DNA from: Cyclostephanos tholiformis
Lineage: Eukaryota > Bacillariophyta > Thalassiosirophyceae > Thalassiosirales > Thalassiosiraceae
Assembly (NCBI GenBank): GCA_036939975.1
Contig: JALLPB010000128.1
Span: 1 to 22,266, forward strand
DNA length: 22,266 nt
Direction: 5' to 3'
The notes beneath the pieces are model-generated. The model saw only the letters and a list, made by a program, of their open reading frames with translations. It searched no databases and had not been told where the DNA came from. Shown here in pieces: positions 9,475 through 17,701 of this stretch (the stretch's first letter is position 1; every line of letters begins with the position of its first letter). The translations under genes and the position numbers were made by a program.

Positions 9475-10449
9475 GTCATCATGATCACGACCCCAATGCT
9501 GCCGAATATCGTCGTCGCGCATCCGCATCCTCGCGTCGTCGTCGTCATGGGCGTCTCGCGCAGTACGATGGCATTGCGTCCATTGTCATCGTTCGTCGTC
9601 CCACCTCCCCCCGGGCGGGGGGGGGGACACGTCGTCGTCCTCCCGTCCTCAACGATCGTGACTCGACGGCCGATGCCGCTTCATCGCTGGAGGGGGGGGA
9701 TGGAGACCGTCGATCGCATCGCGATCGGATCATCGTTCCGCGCGACGACGACGACGACGACGACGATGACGACGACCGCGCGCGACGACGACGTCGACGA
9801 CGACGACGACGATTCGAGGTACGATGCCCCCCCCCCTCCCCCGGGCGGCGTCCCCTCCGTCGTTCGCCGTGGTCCGTACTCCTCGTCGTCGTCGTCGTCA
9901 TCGTCCTCGTCGTCGTCGCGCCTCCATTCCCATGGCCTCTCCTCCTCCTCCTCCTCCCCGTCGTCGTCGTCGTCGTCATCGTCCCCATCATCGTCCATCC
10001 GGCGGTACACGACGTCGAATGCGAATGCGTGGATCGTGCCGGATCGCATACCCATACCGGAGGATCAATTGATGATAACGTACTCCCGTTCGTCCGGCGC
10101 CGGCGGACAGAACGTGAACAAGGTGAACACTCGCGTCGAGATACGGTTGCACGTCGAATCGTCGTCGTCGTGGATGCCACGCGAGGTGATGGAGCGATTA
10201 ATGATCAACGAATCGAATCGCATGAATAACGAGGGATATTTGATAGTAACGAGTCAGGAATATAGGACGCAATCGCAAAATCGGAAGGATGCGATGAACA
10301 AATTGGAAAATATACTGAGGGAATCCTGGATAAGGCCGAAGGTACGAAGAATGAGGGAGGGCCTTAGTAAGAGGACGAAGGAAAATAGGAAGGACATGAA
10401 GAGGAGGAATGCCCTGAAGAAGGAGGGTAGGAAGAGCGTTGATTTTTAG
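9382..10449 (+). CDS. ICT1/ArfB-type peptidyl-tRNA hydrolase (RF-1 domain), probably organellar
   Basis: This releases the nascent chain from stalled ribosomes by hydrolysing peptidyl-tRNA; relatives act in mitochondria (ICT1/mL62) and bacteria (ArfB). The 355-residue frame has its catalytic domain from about residue 222: IPIPEDQLMITYSRSSGAGG then QNVNKVNTRVEIR, with GGQ at residues 241-243. The tail after about 315 is strongly basic (KVRRMREGLSKRTKENRKD), as in ICT1/ArfB, where it lies in the mRNA channel. The release-factor stop-codon domain is absent, which separates it from RF1/RF2. Residues 1-220 are mostly Val, Ser, Asp, Thr and Pro runs from GTC/GAC/TCG trinucleotide repeats and are probably poorly constrained. 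The true start may be a later ATG, for example 9550 (MGVSRSTMALRPL), which looks more like a targeting peptide. Its 3' end faces that of the cyclin gene 94 bp away. No intron is needed. Confidence 0.87.
9440..9990. repeat. Trinucleotide (GTC/GAC/TCG) microsatellite cluster inside the hydrolase gene
   Basis: Interrupted runs of GTC lie at about 9441-9480, GAC at 9743-9812, and TCG/CGT at 9883-9920 and 9957-9984. Every frame on both strands stays open across much of this stretch, giving poly-Val, poly-Ser, poly-Arg and poly-Asp shadows. Only the frame leading into the GGQ domain is supported. Confidence 0.9.
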
Positions 10450-10543
10450 TACGATCCTCGAGGGGCGTGCGGCAATCTATAAGTTCCATTTGATTGTGGC
10501 ATCGTATTCCGGCTACATTTTGCATCTCTGTCGCTTGTTGGCA

Positions 10544-12128
10544 TTAGGACACCGAACCCCCCCCACCCCCACCCCCCCTCCTTCTCCTCCTTGATCCGAC
10601 CCGAGAAACCGATTGCCAGTGCCATCCGCGTACGCGCACTTGTACGTCATCGTCCTGTGACCACGAGACGTATTCCGAATCGATATCGATCAGGTCTTCT
10701 CTGCTGCGATAGTGGCCGTCGTCGTCTTGGGGGGCATCATCATCAATCGATGCTACACCCCCCCCTCCCCCCCCCTCCCCCTCCTCCCTCGCCTTCGCGC
10801 CATCGACCTCCTCGATGCGATCGCTATTGCGTTCGCATATCGCGCGCAATCGCGATACGCACTTAATCGTCACTACGTCGTCCAACGTCACGTCGTCGAC
10901 CATCAAAATTGGATTATCCATGAGACGCATGCGGATCGCTTCGTTGGACATGCGAGTCCGCTCCAAGATCACTATGATGGCGGCCAATGCCAACTTGGAT
11001 TGTTTAGTGCGTCACGAAGAGGTAGTATGGGCGGTGCGGTGCGATGCGACGCGGTCAGCCGGGGCGAAAGGGCCGAAAGAAAGACGAGGATGTTGGGGGG
11101 GTGAGGAGATGTTCAACCCGGGGGACCGAAGAAACTGAGATGATCCGACCAAGGTAAAAGCGTGCGCGGGCATGCGAGCATCCTCCCCCCCTCCCACTCA
11201 CCGCAGGCCGCCAGCTCGATGAGGAAGTGACACGCGTCTATCGCGCGCGATACCGACATCGAAAAGCTATCGAATCCGCTCAGGTAAATCAGGCAGAACG
11301 TAGCGGCGGTCGGGGGGTGCAGGTACGACGATGTCGAAACGAGCAAATGTCCCACCATCGATAATACCTCGCGACATTCGAATATGCCCCTGGAGTAATT
11401 CATCAATTCGGCCTTTTTTGTTGGCGTGGATCGAGGTGGTGGTGGGCGCGCGCGTTTAATAGAAGGGTGGAAAATAATGATCGAGATATAATTTCGTCAC
11501 GTGTCGTTTCGTTTCGTACATGCCCGGCCCCCGGTTTTTTCGAGTTGATCGAAAAATTAAGTAAATATCTCGGACAAAACCTCACCAGTTTCACGGATCT
11601 CGTCTCGTATATTTTCGTTGCCACGAACAGACACGTGATCGAGACCAATTGGTACAATCGTTTCCTCACGACATAATTATCGCCATCATCCCTCCTCCTA
11701 CTCGATCGTGTTCGGAAATACCGATCGCAGTACATCAACGCGATGATCGCCGAGCTTCGGTCCAACGTGAAATCATCGGCGGCCTGACACACGACTATGG
11801 ATGGGATGGACGGATGATTCGTTTTTATCGTCGAAATATGAAAGTATGAATAATATATAAACCTTCAACTCACCCCGAGCATCCACCTCGCGATGCGATA
11901 CCTCCAATCGGGATTCGTCGAACGATCGACCACGTCGTCCGTGGTGGTGGTGGTGGTGGTGGTGGTATCCCCTCCTCCCACCATAATTCCGTCATTCGCG
12001 TTTGCCGCCGCGTGGTCGAGAAAACGACGATAGTCGACGCATTCGCTTTGAGGTGAAACGTACCTCTCCTCGACCCTCGCGAGATTGCGAATTAGGCGAT
12101 GGCTCGGGATTTTTGTCCCGTCGTGCAT
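10544..12128 (-). CDS. Cyclin (cyclin-box protein), spliced, possible lesion in last exon
   Basis: This is a cyclin, the regulatory partner of a cyclin-dependent kinase. Exon 1 is 12128-11874, ending DWRYRIARWMLG; intron 1 is 11873-11784 (GTGAGT..GTCAG). Exon 2 is 11783-11586, running AADDFTLDRSSAIIALMYCD..RYF to RLYQLVSITCLFVATKIYET; intron 2 is 11585-11413. Exon 3 is 11412-11202, running AELMNYSRGIFECREVLSMV to DACHFLIELAAC. Both joins keep frame and rebuild a cyclin box: W..RIARWM, CDRYF and the CLFVATKIYE helix. Exon 4 (about 11026-10544) reads LFVTH, then after a one-base shift KQSKLALAAIIVILERTRMS, ending in a Gly/Asp/Arg-rich tail. No AG acceptor lies just before it and TAA 11006-11004 interrupts it. 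The start is uncertain: the frame stays open upstream to 12446 through a 42-base G run. The style resembles diatom-expanded cyclins. A Thr run comes from 11941-11964. Confidence 0.75.
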
Positions 12129-12229
12129 AATTTCATGTAATCGACATCGTCGTAACGTCGTCCGACGCGAACGGTCATCGTTACATCTATCATCCCATGT
12201 CGCATGTCGCTTGTGACGCCGCAACCAAT

Positions 12230-12230
<1 letters not shown>

Positions 12231-12272
<42 letters not shown>
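12231..12272. repeat. 42-base homopolymer of C
   Basis: Uninterrupted C from 12231 to 12272, following GCAACCAATT and followed by TTTGGACCC. On the minus strand it would encode 14 glycines if the cyclin frame started upstream at 12446. Its length is probably variable or uncertain. Confidence 0.95.
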
Positions 12273-12507
12273 TTTGGACCCGACTAAAAGGAAGGATTTG
12301 TGGAAGATCTTTTTTTCTAATAATAATAAACCTTGTTCGAACAGGTTTCCACGCAACAGACGCGCGTGCCGGTGCGAAACCATAGCCCTCGATCCTATTT
12401 TGAGGGACCACAAAAAAGAAGGTCTTTGGGACATCCTCACAATCAAAAATTTGTTCGAGGACCTTCATTTTGAGCCATCGCGGGACACAAACCGGTAAAG
12501 ATAGGCA

Positions 12508-12530
12508 AAAATCACAAAATTTGTGATTTT
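12508..12530. repeat. Inverted repeat, 11-bp arms with one central base
   Basis: Arms AAAATCACAAA (12508-12518) and TTTGTGATTTT (12520-12530) are perfect complements around A12519. It lies upstream of both the cyclin and the oxidase gene, so a dimeric regulator site is possible but unproven. Confidence 0.8.
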
Positions 12531-12921
12531 AGATTCGAGTCGAGTTGCTGAATATTAATCATATATTATGGACCAATCCAGTAAAAAGGGTGTTTTAACA
12601 AAAATTTGTGATTTGTGTTTTGAATTTGAGATGCATTGATGTGGTAATGGAGCGCAACACACCACGTGGAAGATTACGTCCATCTAATATAGGTAATACA
12701 CAACAAACACATACCATATCAAAAAGACAAGTTGAACAGCAATCTTTTTGACAAAATTTGTGGTTTTTCGTTTTCCCGTCTTTGGAATCGTACAAATCCC
12801 CCGATAAACTGAAAATTTTAAAATTTATTAATGAAATAAAATTGACGAAAATCTCACAAAGAGACAAAAATTAATACCTATTCATATTCTCTCACATAGA
12901 GACGACGAAACGACGGCCGCG

Positions 12922-14883
12922 ATGAAGTCCATCACCGCCGCCGCACCGACCACGACGATGACGACAACAACAAAAACGACGACGCTACTGCTGATGTTTC
13001 TGGGCTGCATCAGCGGACCGAATGCCGCCGGTCTCAGCAACGTCGCCTCGGCGTTCGTCATCCCCTCATCCCCCGTCGTTGTCGTTCCAACTACCTCGGC
13101 AGTAAAGACGAGACGCGGCCACGCCATCGGGACCATCCTCCGAGCCTCGTCGTCGTCGTCGGAGACGGAAGATCACCTGTACGACTGCCTCGTCGTGGGA
13201 GGCGGCATCTCCGGCTCGACGCTTGCCCACAACCTATACAAGGCCCACGGCCTCGACGTAATCCTATGCGAATCGCGCGATTACCTCGGGGGGAATGTAA
13301 TATCCGCGAAACTCGTGGACGACGACGGCACATTCATATACGAGAAGGGTCCGAATTCCTTCGCGACGTCCGCGAGCATAGTCAGGATATCCCACGAGCT
13401 CGGCATACAGGACGAGCTGGTCTTCGCGAACGAGTCATTGCCGCCCTGGGTGAACCACGGCGGGAGGTTGCATCCCCTGCCGAAGGGCAATGGCGGGAAG
13501 GGTCCGAAGGGTCAATTGGAGTTACTATTCGGTCCGAACGGGATCGCGAAATTCGCCCTCGCGGGGGACTTACTCACTTGGCCGGGGAAGATACGTGCGG
13601 GCATGGGCGCGTTCCTCGGTCACCTGCCCCCCCCATCCTCCAATGGGGGGGACGATGTCAACGCGAAGGAGGAGACGATCAAGGAATGGGTCATACGTAT
13701 ACTCGGCGACGAGGTGTTCTATCGCATAATCGACCCGTTCGTTAGCGGCGTGTACGCCGGGGATCCCGAAACTCTCAGCATGAAGGCGGCGTTGCCCAAG
13801 ATCGCACGGATCGAGCAGAAGTCGTACGACATATCCTGGAATAAATTCGGGGCGCTGTTCTATGGTGGACTCGCACGACAGGTGGAATTGACGAGGGAAA
13901 GGAAGGCCGATCCACCCGATCCGAATTGGGTCGAATTCGAGTACGGCAATCCGGGGAGTTACAGGGGTGGACTGTCGACGTTGCCCAACGCGATAATGGA
14001 CGAGCTCGGACCTGAAGGCAGGGCGAAGCTTGGATGGACGCTCACGAATATTGTTAGGAGGGACGACGAAGATGGCTACGTCGCGACGTTCGACGTACCC
14101 GACGGCGGTAGGAGGAGAATCAACGCCAGGACCATCGTCACGACATTGCCCGCGCACGCCGTGGGTAACGCACTCGAGGACGTCCTGCCGGGATCGTCGG
14201 ACCTGTTCGCTCGTGTGCGCGATGACATCAAACGGAGGGGAATATACTACCCCCCCGTCGCGGCGGTGACGCTCGCGTATCCCAAGTCATCCTTTCGCGA
14301 CATCGACATGCCAAACGGATTTGGCAAGTTGAGGGACCTTCCCGGTTTTGGCATGCTCAACCCTCGCTCCGAGGGGGTTCGTACCCTCGGCACGCTGTGG
14401 AGCTCGAGCCTATTCCCCGGACGATGCCCGGCGGGATACAACGTCCTCCTGAATTACATCGGCGGTTCGCGCGATCCGGCGATAGGGGCCATGCCAGAGG
14501 ATGAGATTATCGACGCCGTCGATCGGGACCTGCGCCGCACCCTCCTGGTACCCGACGCCAGTCCGCCCAAGGTGCTGGGGGTGAAGGTCTGGCCGACCGC
14601 CATACCACAGTATGAACTGGGTCACCTCGATCTCATGTCCGAATTGAAGGGGATGGAGGATGCGAACGCGATGGGTGGACTTTGGGTATGCGGCAATTAC
14701 AGGACTGGCGTGGCCTTCCCCGATTGCGTGAATTTCGGGTACGATCAGGCTAACCGGGTTGCAATGCACCTAACGAAGAAACGAAACGGGAGAACATCGG
14801 CCAACCCGCCCGCCGGTAAAAAGTTGGCCGAGAATATGCAAGATACGACCGCGAACCCTCTACCCTTTTTTGTTTCCCGTTAA
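12922..14883 (+). CDS. PPOX: Protoporphyrinogen IX oxidase, plastid-targeted
   Basis: This FAD enzyme oxidises protoporphyrinogen IX to protoporphyrin IX with oxygen, the last step shared by heme and chlorophyll synthesis. The 653-residue protein is encoded without introns. Residues 1-41 form a Thr-rich start plus a hydrophobic core (LLLMFLGCISG) ending at ASAF (42-45), the diatom bipartite plastid signal: ER signal peptide, then a transit peptide starting at Phe. The dinucleotide-binding motif VVGGGISGSTLAHNL is at about 91-105, with the acidic ligand in ILCESRDYLGG. GPNSF, the central substrate region and the carboxy FAD-contact segment CGNYRTGVAFPDCVNFGYDQ are all present; length without the presequence (about 580) is a little longer than plant enzymes. 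A Gly/Ser/Pro insert near residues 235-250 is low complexity. The start at 12922 is the ATG that gives a complete signal peptide. It is divergent from the cyclin and convergent with a FAS1 gene. Confidence 0.96.
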   Translation: MKSITAAAPTTTMTTTTKTTTLLLMFLGCISGPNAAGLSNVASAFVIPSSPVVVVPTTSAVKTRRGHAIGTILRASSSSSETEDHLYDCLVVGGGISGSTLAHNLYKAHGLDVILCESRDYLGGNVISAKLVDDDGTFIYEKGPNSFATSASIVRISHELGIQDELVFANESLPPWVNHGGRLHPLPKGNGGKGPKGQLELLFGPNGIAKFALAGDLLTWPGKIRAGMGAFLGHLPPPSSNGGDDVNAKEETIKEWVIRILGDEVFYRIIDPFVSGVYAGDPETLSMKAALPKIARIEQKSYDISWNKFGALFYGGLARQVELTRERKADPPDPNWVEFEYGNPGSYRGGLSTLPNAIMDELGPEGRAKLGWTLTNIVRRDDEDGYVATFDVPDGGRRRINARTIVTTLPAHAVGNALEDVLPGSSDLFARVRDDIKRRGIYYPPVAAVTLAYPKSSFRDIDMPNGFGKLRDLPGFGMLNPRSEGVRTLGTLWSSSLFPGRCPAGYNVLLNYIGGSRDPAIGAMPEDEIIDAVDRDLRRTLLVPDASPPKVLGVKVWPTAIPQYELGHLDLMSELKGMEDANAMGGLWVCGNYRTGVAFPDCVNFGYDQANRVAMHLTKKRNGRTSANPPAGKKLAENMQDTTANPLPFFVSR

Positions 14884-15498
14884 TAATGTGAATTACTTCG
14901 AAGGGGTTATTCCGCTTAGAGTTAAGGCTCCCACGTGTTTGTGATTTGATCGAAAGCCCACCTTGAAGAGCTCGACGACACTTCCAGGCATTTGCCCTTT
15001 TTGACTCTATTGATAAGCCGGACTAAATTCGCATCTTTCTCATAGAAGTATTGAAGGTATCAGCCAGTGTATACTCCATATTAGACTCCTTTTTTTCATG
15101 CTCGTCTGTGCACATACCATAATTGCAGCCATACTTGGCGTGTGTTATCTTGACCTCCATTAGAGAGGGAACACTGATGACTTCAGCCTTAAAATTGACT
15201 GGCAATTTGTCCTTCTACAACTGAAATAGAAAACACACCTGCACATCATGTTGGAACTTGTATATGTGCATGCATCTATATTTGGAATGATCACCTGTAT
15301 TTTGATTATGACATACATACCAGGTGGAAAATTTTTCAAGTGAAAGATACATATGGAACAGATATTTCATACATTTTAGAGTGAAATTTCTACCAGAAGA
15401 CAGGATTTTTTATTGCTCGGCTAACACAGAATTAACTTCACCTGTACAGAACTAAACTTGAACATTCACATGAGACAGAAAATTAAACCCTACCTCCC
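14884..15498. other. Intergenic between convergent genes
   Basis: About 615 bp, AT-rich, between the 3' ends of the oxidase and of the minus-strand FAS1 gene. A 60-codon minus-strand frame at 15205-15023 (PVNFKAEVISVPSLMEVKIT) is preceded by an acceptor-like TTCTATTTCAG. It has no partner exon or known domain, so I do not call it a gene. Confidence 0.5.
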
Positions 15499-16757
15499 TC
15501 AATCTCTTCTAACCTTCGCCAACTTGGTTGACTTCGCAGACATAACCTTCTCAGCCTTGGCATCCTTGACCGGTAAAGCCTTTGAGGACTTGGTCGATGC
15601 CTTCTTGCCCTTGCCGCCCTTGCCTGATTTTGCGCCGAAAAGAGTTTCCGAGGTAGTCGGCATCGACATGGAAATCTCATCCGGCCCCGGCACATCCTCA
15701 ACCGGCATGGAGGAAATCTCAATCGGCCCCGGCATAACCTCAATGGGCATGGAGGAAATCTCATCCTCGACGGGGACTTCCGTACCCTCCACCGGTGGAA
15801 GGAGAACCTTGTCGATCACGTGAATAACGCCGTTACTAGCCACGATGTCAGGGGTGGTGACAGTAGCATCATTTACCATAATGCCTGTATCGGACACCGT
15901 AATCGTGACGGGGATACCGGCGAGTGTCACGACATCACCGCTCACGAGATCCGTGCTTAGGAAGGTGCCCGCCACCACGTGATACCCGAGAAGACCCTGA
16001 AGTAGCGCGATGTTCTCTGGAAGGAGGAGAGAGTCGACGATTCCCGCTGGAAGGGCGGCAAAGGCCTCGTTGGTAGGGGCTGCGTGGGGCAATCGATGTA
16101 TTGAGGTGAATTGTCAAAACAATTTTGGTCCATATCGGAGAAGAAGAATAGAGCCTGATGGTAAAATCAGATTTTCTACGTACCAAAGAGAGTGTAGGGG
16201 CCAGGACCAGATAATGTCTCGACCAGACCGGCCGCCGTGGCCGCGCCGACCAACGTCGAGAAGTCGGGATTCGCAACTCCGAGATCTACGATAGTACCAA
16301 CCTCAGCGGCGGGGGGGGGGCAACAAAATGGCTCTGCCATGATCACGGTACCGCACATCACGTCGTCCGCCGTGAGCATCATCGCATATTCCTGGGCCAT
16401 GGCGCACGTGGTGCCATCCTCGGCGACGATAACGATATTCGGATCGGCCATGCCACCCGCGCAGAAGCTGCACACCCCAGCGGTGGCCATGCTCGCTGAT
16501 AGGGACATGCTAACGGATGCGGACATGCTCAGGCTCATGGACAGTGACATGCTCGCGGACATGCTCGCGGACATGCTCGCGGAAACCTCCTCCTCCACCA
16601 CCTCCTCCTCCTCCTTCTGCAGGTTTCGTCGCGATGCGGAGTCAACGCGCTCCTGACCCTTCGATACGTGTTTGACCTCCGATCGCTTGCGAACGACGGG
16701 CGCCGACGAGGCGAGGCAGGAGAGCGGCAGGAGGACGGCGAGCGATTGTATCCTCAT
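15499..16757 (-). CDS. Secreted FAS1 (fasciclin) protein with Ser/Met repeat, Cys module and Lys-rich tail
   Basis: A 384-residue secreted protein in two exons: 16757-16184 and 16079-15499, with intron 16183-16080 (TTTG|GTACGT..CACGCAG|CCCC). The join makes YTLFAPTNEAF, the canonical FAS1 H1 motif, so the splice is secure. Domains in order: signal peptide (1-19), basic/acidic linker with RRNL (43-46), Ser/Met repeat SASMSASMSASM (59-90), a six-Cys module from CSFC to FCCP (96-147), and one FAS1 domain (about 152-287). The FAS1 domain ends with NGVIHVIDKVLLPP. A Pro/Glu/Met spacer follows, then a tail from LFGAKSGK (338) rich in Lys, Ser and Ala. FAS1 domains mediate adhesion at cell surfaces and in matrices. 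No membrane segment or GPI-type end is seen. The paralogue at 17702 is head-to-head with it. Surface or wall location is inferred; the partner molecule is unknown. Confidence 0.92.
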
Positions 16758-17701
16758 GGTCTTTGTTGCTTAAATATAAAAAAGGAATGAGAAGTTGTGA
16801 CCGCATAAAATATCAAAGGAGATAGGTGCTCTAGAGTGTGGAGGAGGAGCGTGATACGAGATCGACGGGGGGGCTCCTCTCGTCATCCCGACCACAATGT
16901 CGAACTCCTATCCTGGCTTCTTGTTTTTTTTTGGTTTCGGCGGGCAAAGCGTCAATCGCTCCACAAATTAATTTGCAATTTGATTGAGGTGCATAAATAG
17001 AATTGTGAGGCCCATTTCCTTTCTCCTTTCTCCACCCCAAACAGTTCCCACGTGGGGATGGCTCTTGTCAAAAATAATGATGAGTTTGATTATTTCCGCG
17101 TTAATTTGCGGGACTACAATGTATTGATTCCCAAATGAAGGAATAAAGATTGGCCCTTACCTTCGTGCCAAAGGAAATGGCGAATGTACACATGGGTAGT
17201 ACGGTGGGTGACGGCCAGAGGACGTCATCGAAGAGGATGTGCATCTCGGTTCAAAACCTTTCAAACTTGCCGTTCAGAATTTGATGCACATCATGTGCAC
17301 GTCGTTCCGGTCGAACGGTCGGATTCCCCCAATTTTGTCCAGCGGGGCCCATCAATACGTCGCTAGAGAGGCATCTCGTTTGCATCCGATGCCCAAGGGC
17401 CAAATAATGCAAGAAAGTTGGATTCGTACTATTCGACCCTCTTTTGTCCAGCTGTGGTGTGAGGGCAAATGACTCTCTTTCCTCATATCCTCCAGCCTCT
17501 CTCTATTGGGGTGGCCATTCTATATTCACGCACCGAGAGTGAACGGGAGTGGCGGCTCTCAAACCCGAATAAAAGACAGCAACGACCACGCACATCGGGG
17601 CCGACGTTCGTAACCCCCCACCAAACGATTGACTCACAAACAGTTTCGGCTGCCGCTTAGAGAATAATTTGACTTATATTTAGGTGAAGTAGTATAACGA
17701 C
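16758..17701. promoter_or_regulatory. Shared intergenic region of the divergent FAS1 paralogues
   Basis: A 944-bp stretch between two start codons facing away from each other, so it must contain both promoters. Small open frames inside (for example 17184-17472) show no domain and are treated as chance. An A/T-rich word AATAAAAG at 17569-17576, about 125 bp before the plus-strand ATG, might be a TATA-like element. No operator was identified. Confidence 0.45.

Larger units (their letters stand above)
12129..12921. promoter_or_regulatory. Divergent intergenic region between the cyclin and oxidase genes
   Basis: This 793-bp stretch would hold the promoters of both flanking genes. It contains a 42-base C run (12231-12272) and an AT-rich part (12290-12890). 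The latter has an 11+1+11 inverted repeat at 12508-12530 and three related words AAAATTTGTG(A/G)TTT near 12517, 12601 and 12754. No TATA box can be assigned with confidence. Confidence 0.4.

Noticed and set aside
9375..10229. Long open frames in other registers across the trinucleotide-repeat stretch (both strands)
   Set aside because: They are by-products of GTC/GAC repeats, which lack stops in every frame; only the frame entering the GGQ domain has a recognisable fold.
12129..12446. Cyclin start at 12446, or the overlapping frame 12190-12468
   Set aside because: Both depend on reading through the 42-base homopolymer and the upstream residues show no conserved feature; the ATG at 12128 is simpler, though not proven.
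13266..14157. Frames of 150-195 codons on both strands inside the oxidase gene
   Set aside because: They are shadows of a GC-rich coding region; the oxidase frame has the FAD motif and full-length family similarity.
17184..17472. Small plus-strand frames between the FAS1 genes
   Set aside because: Overlapping registers, no start context, splice partner or domain; the region is better explained as promoter DNA.
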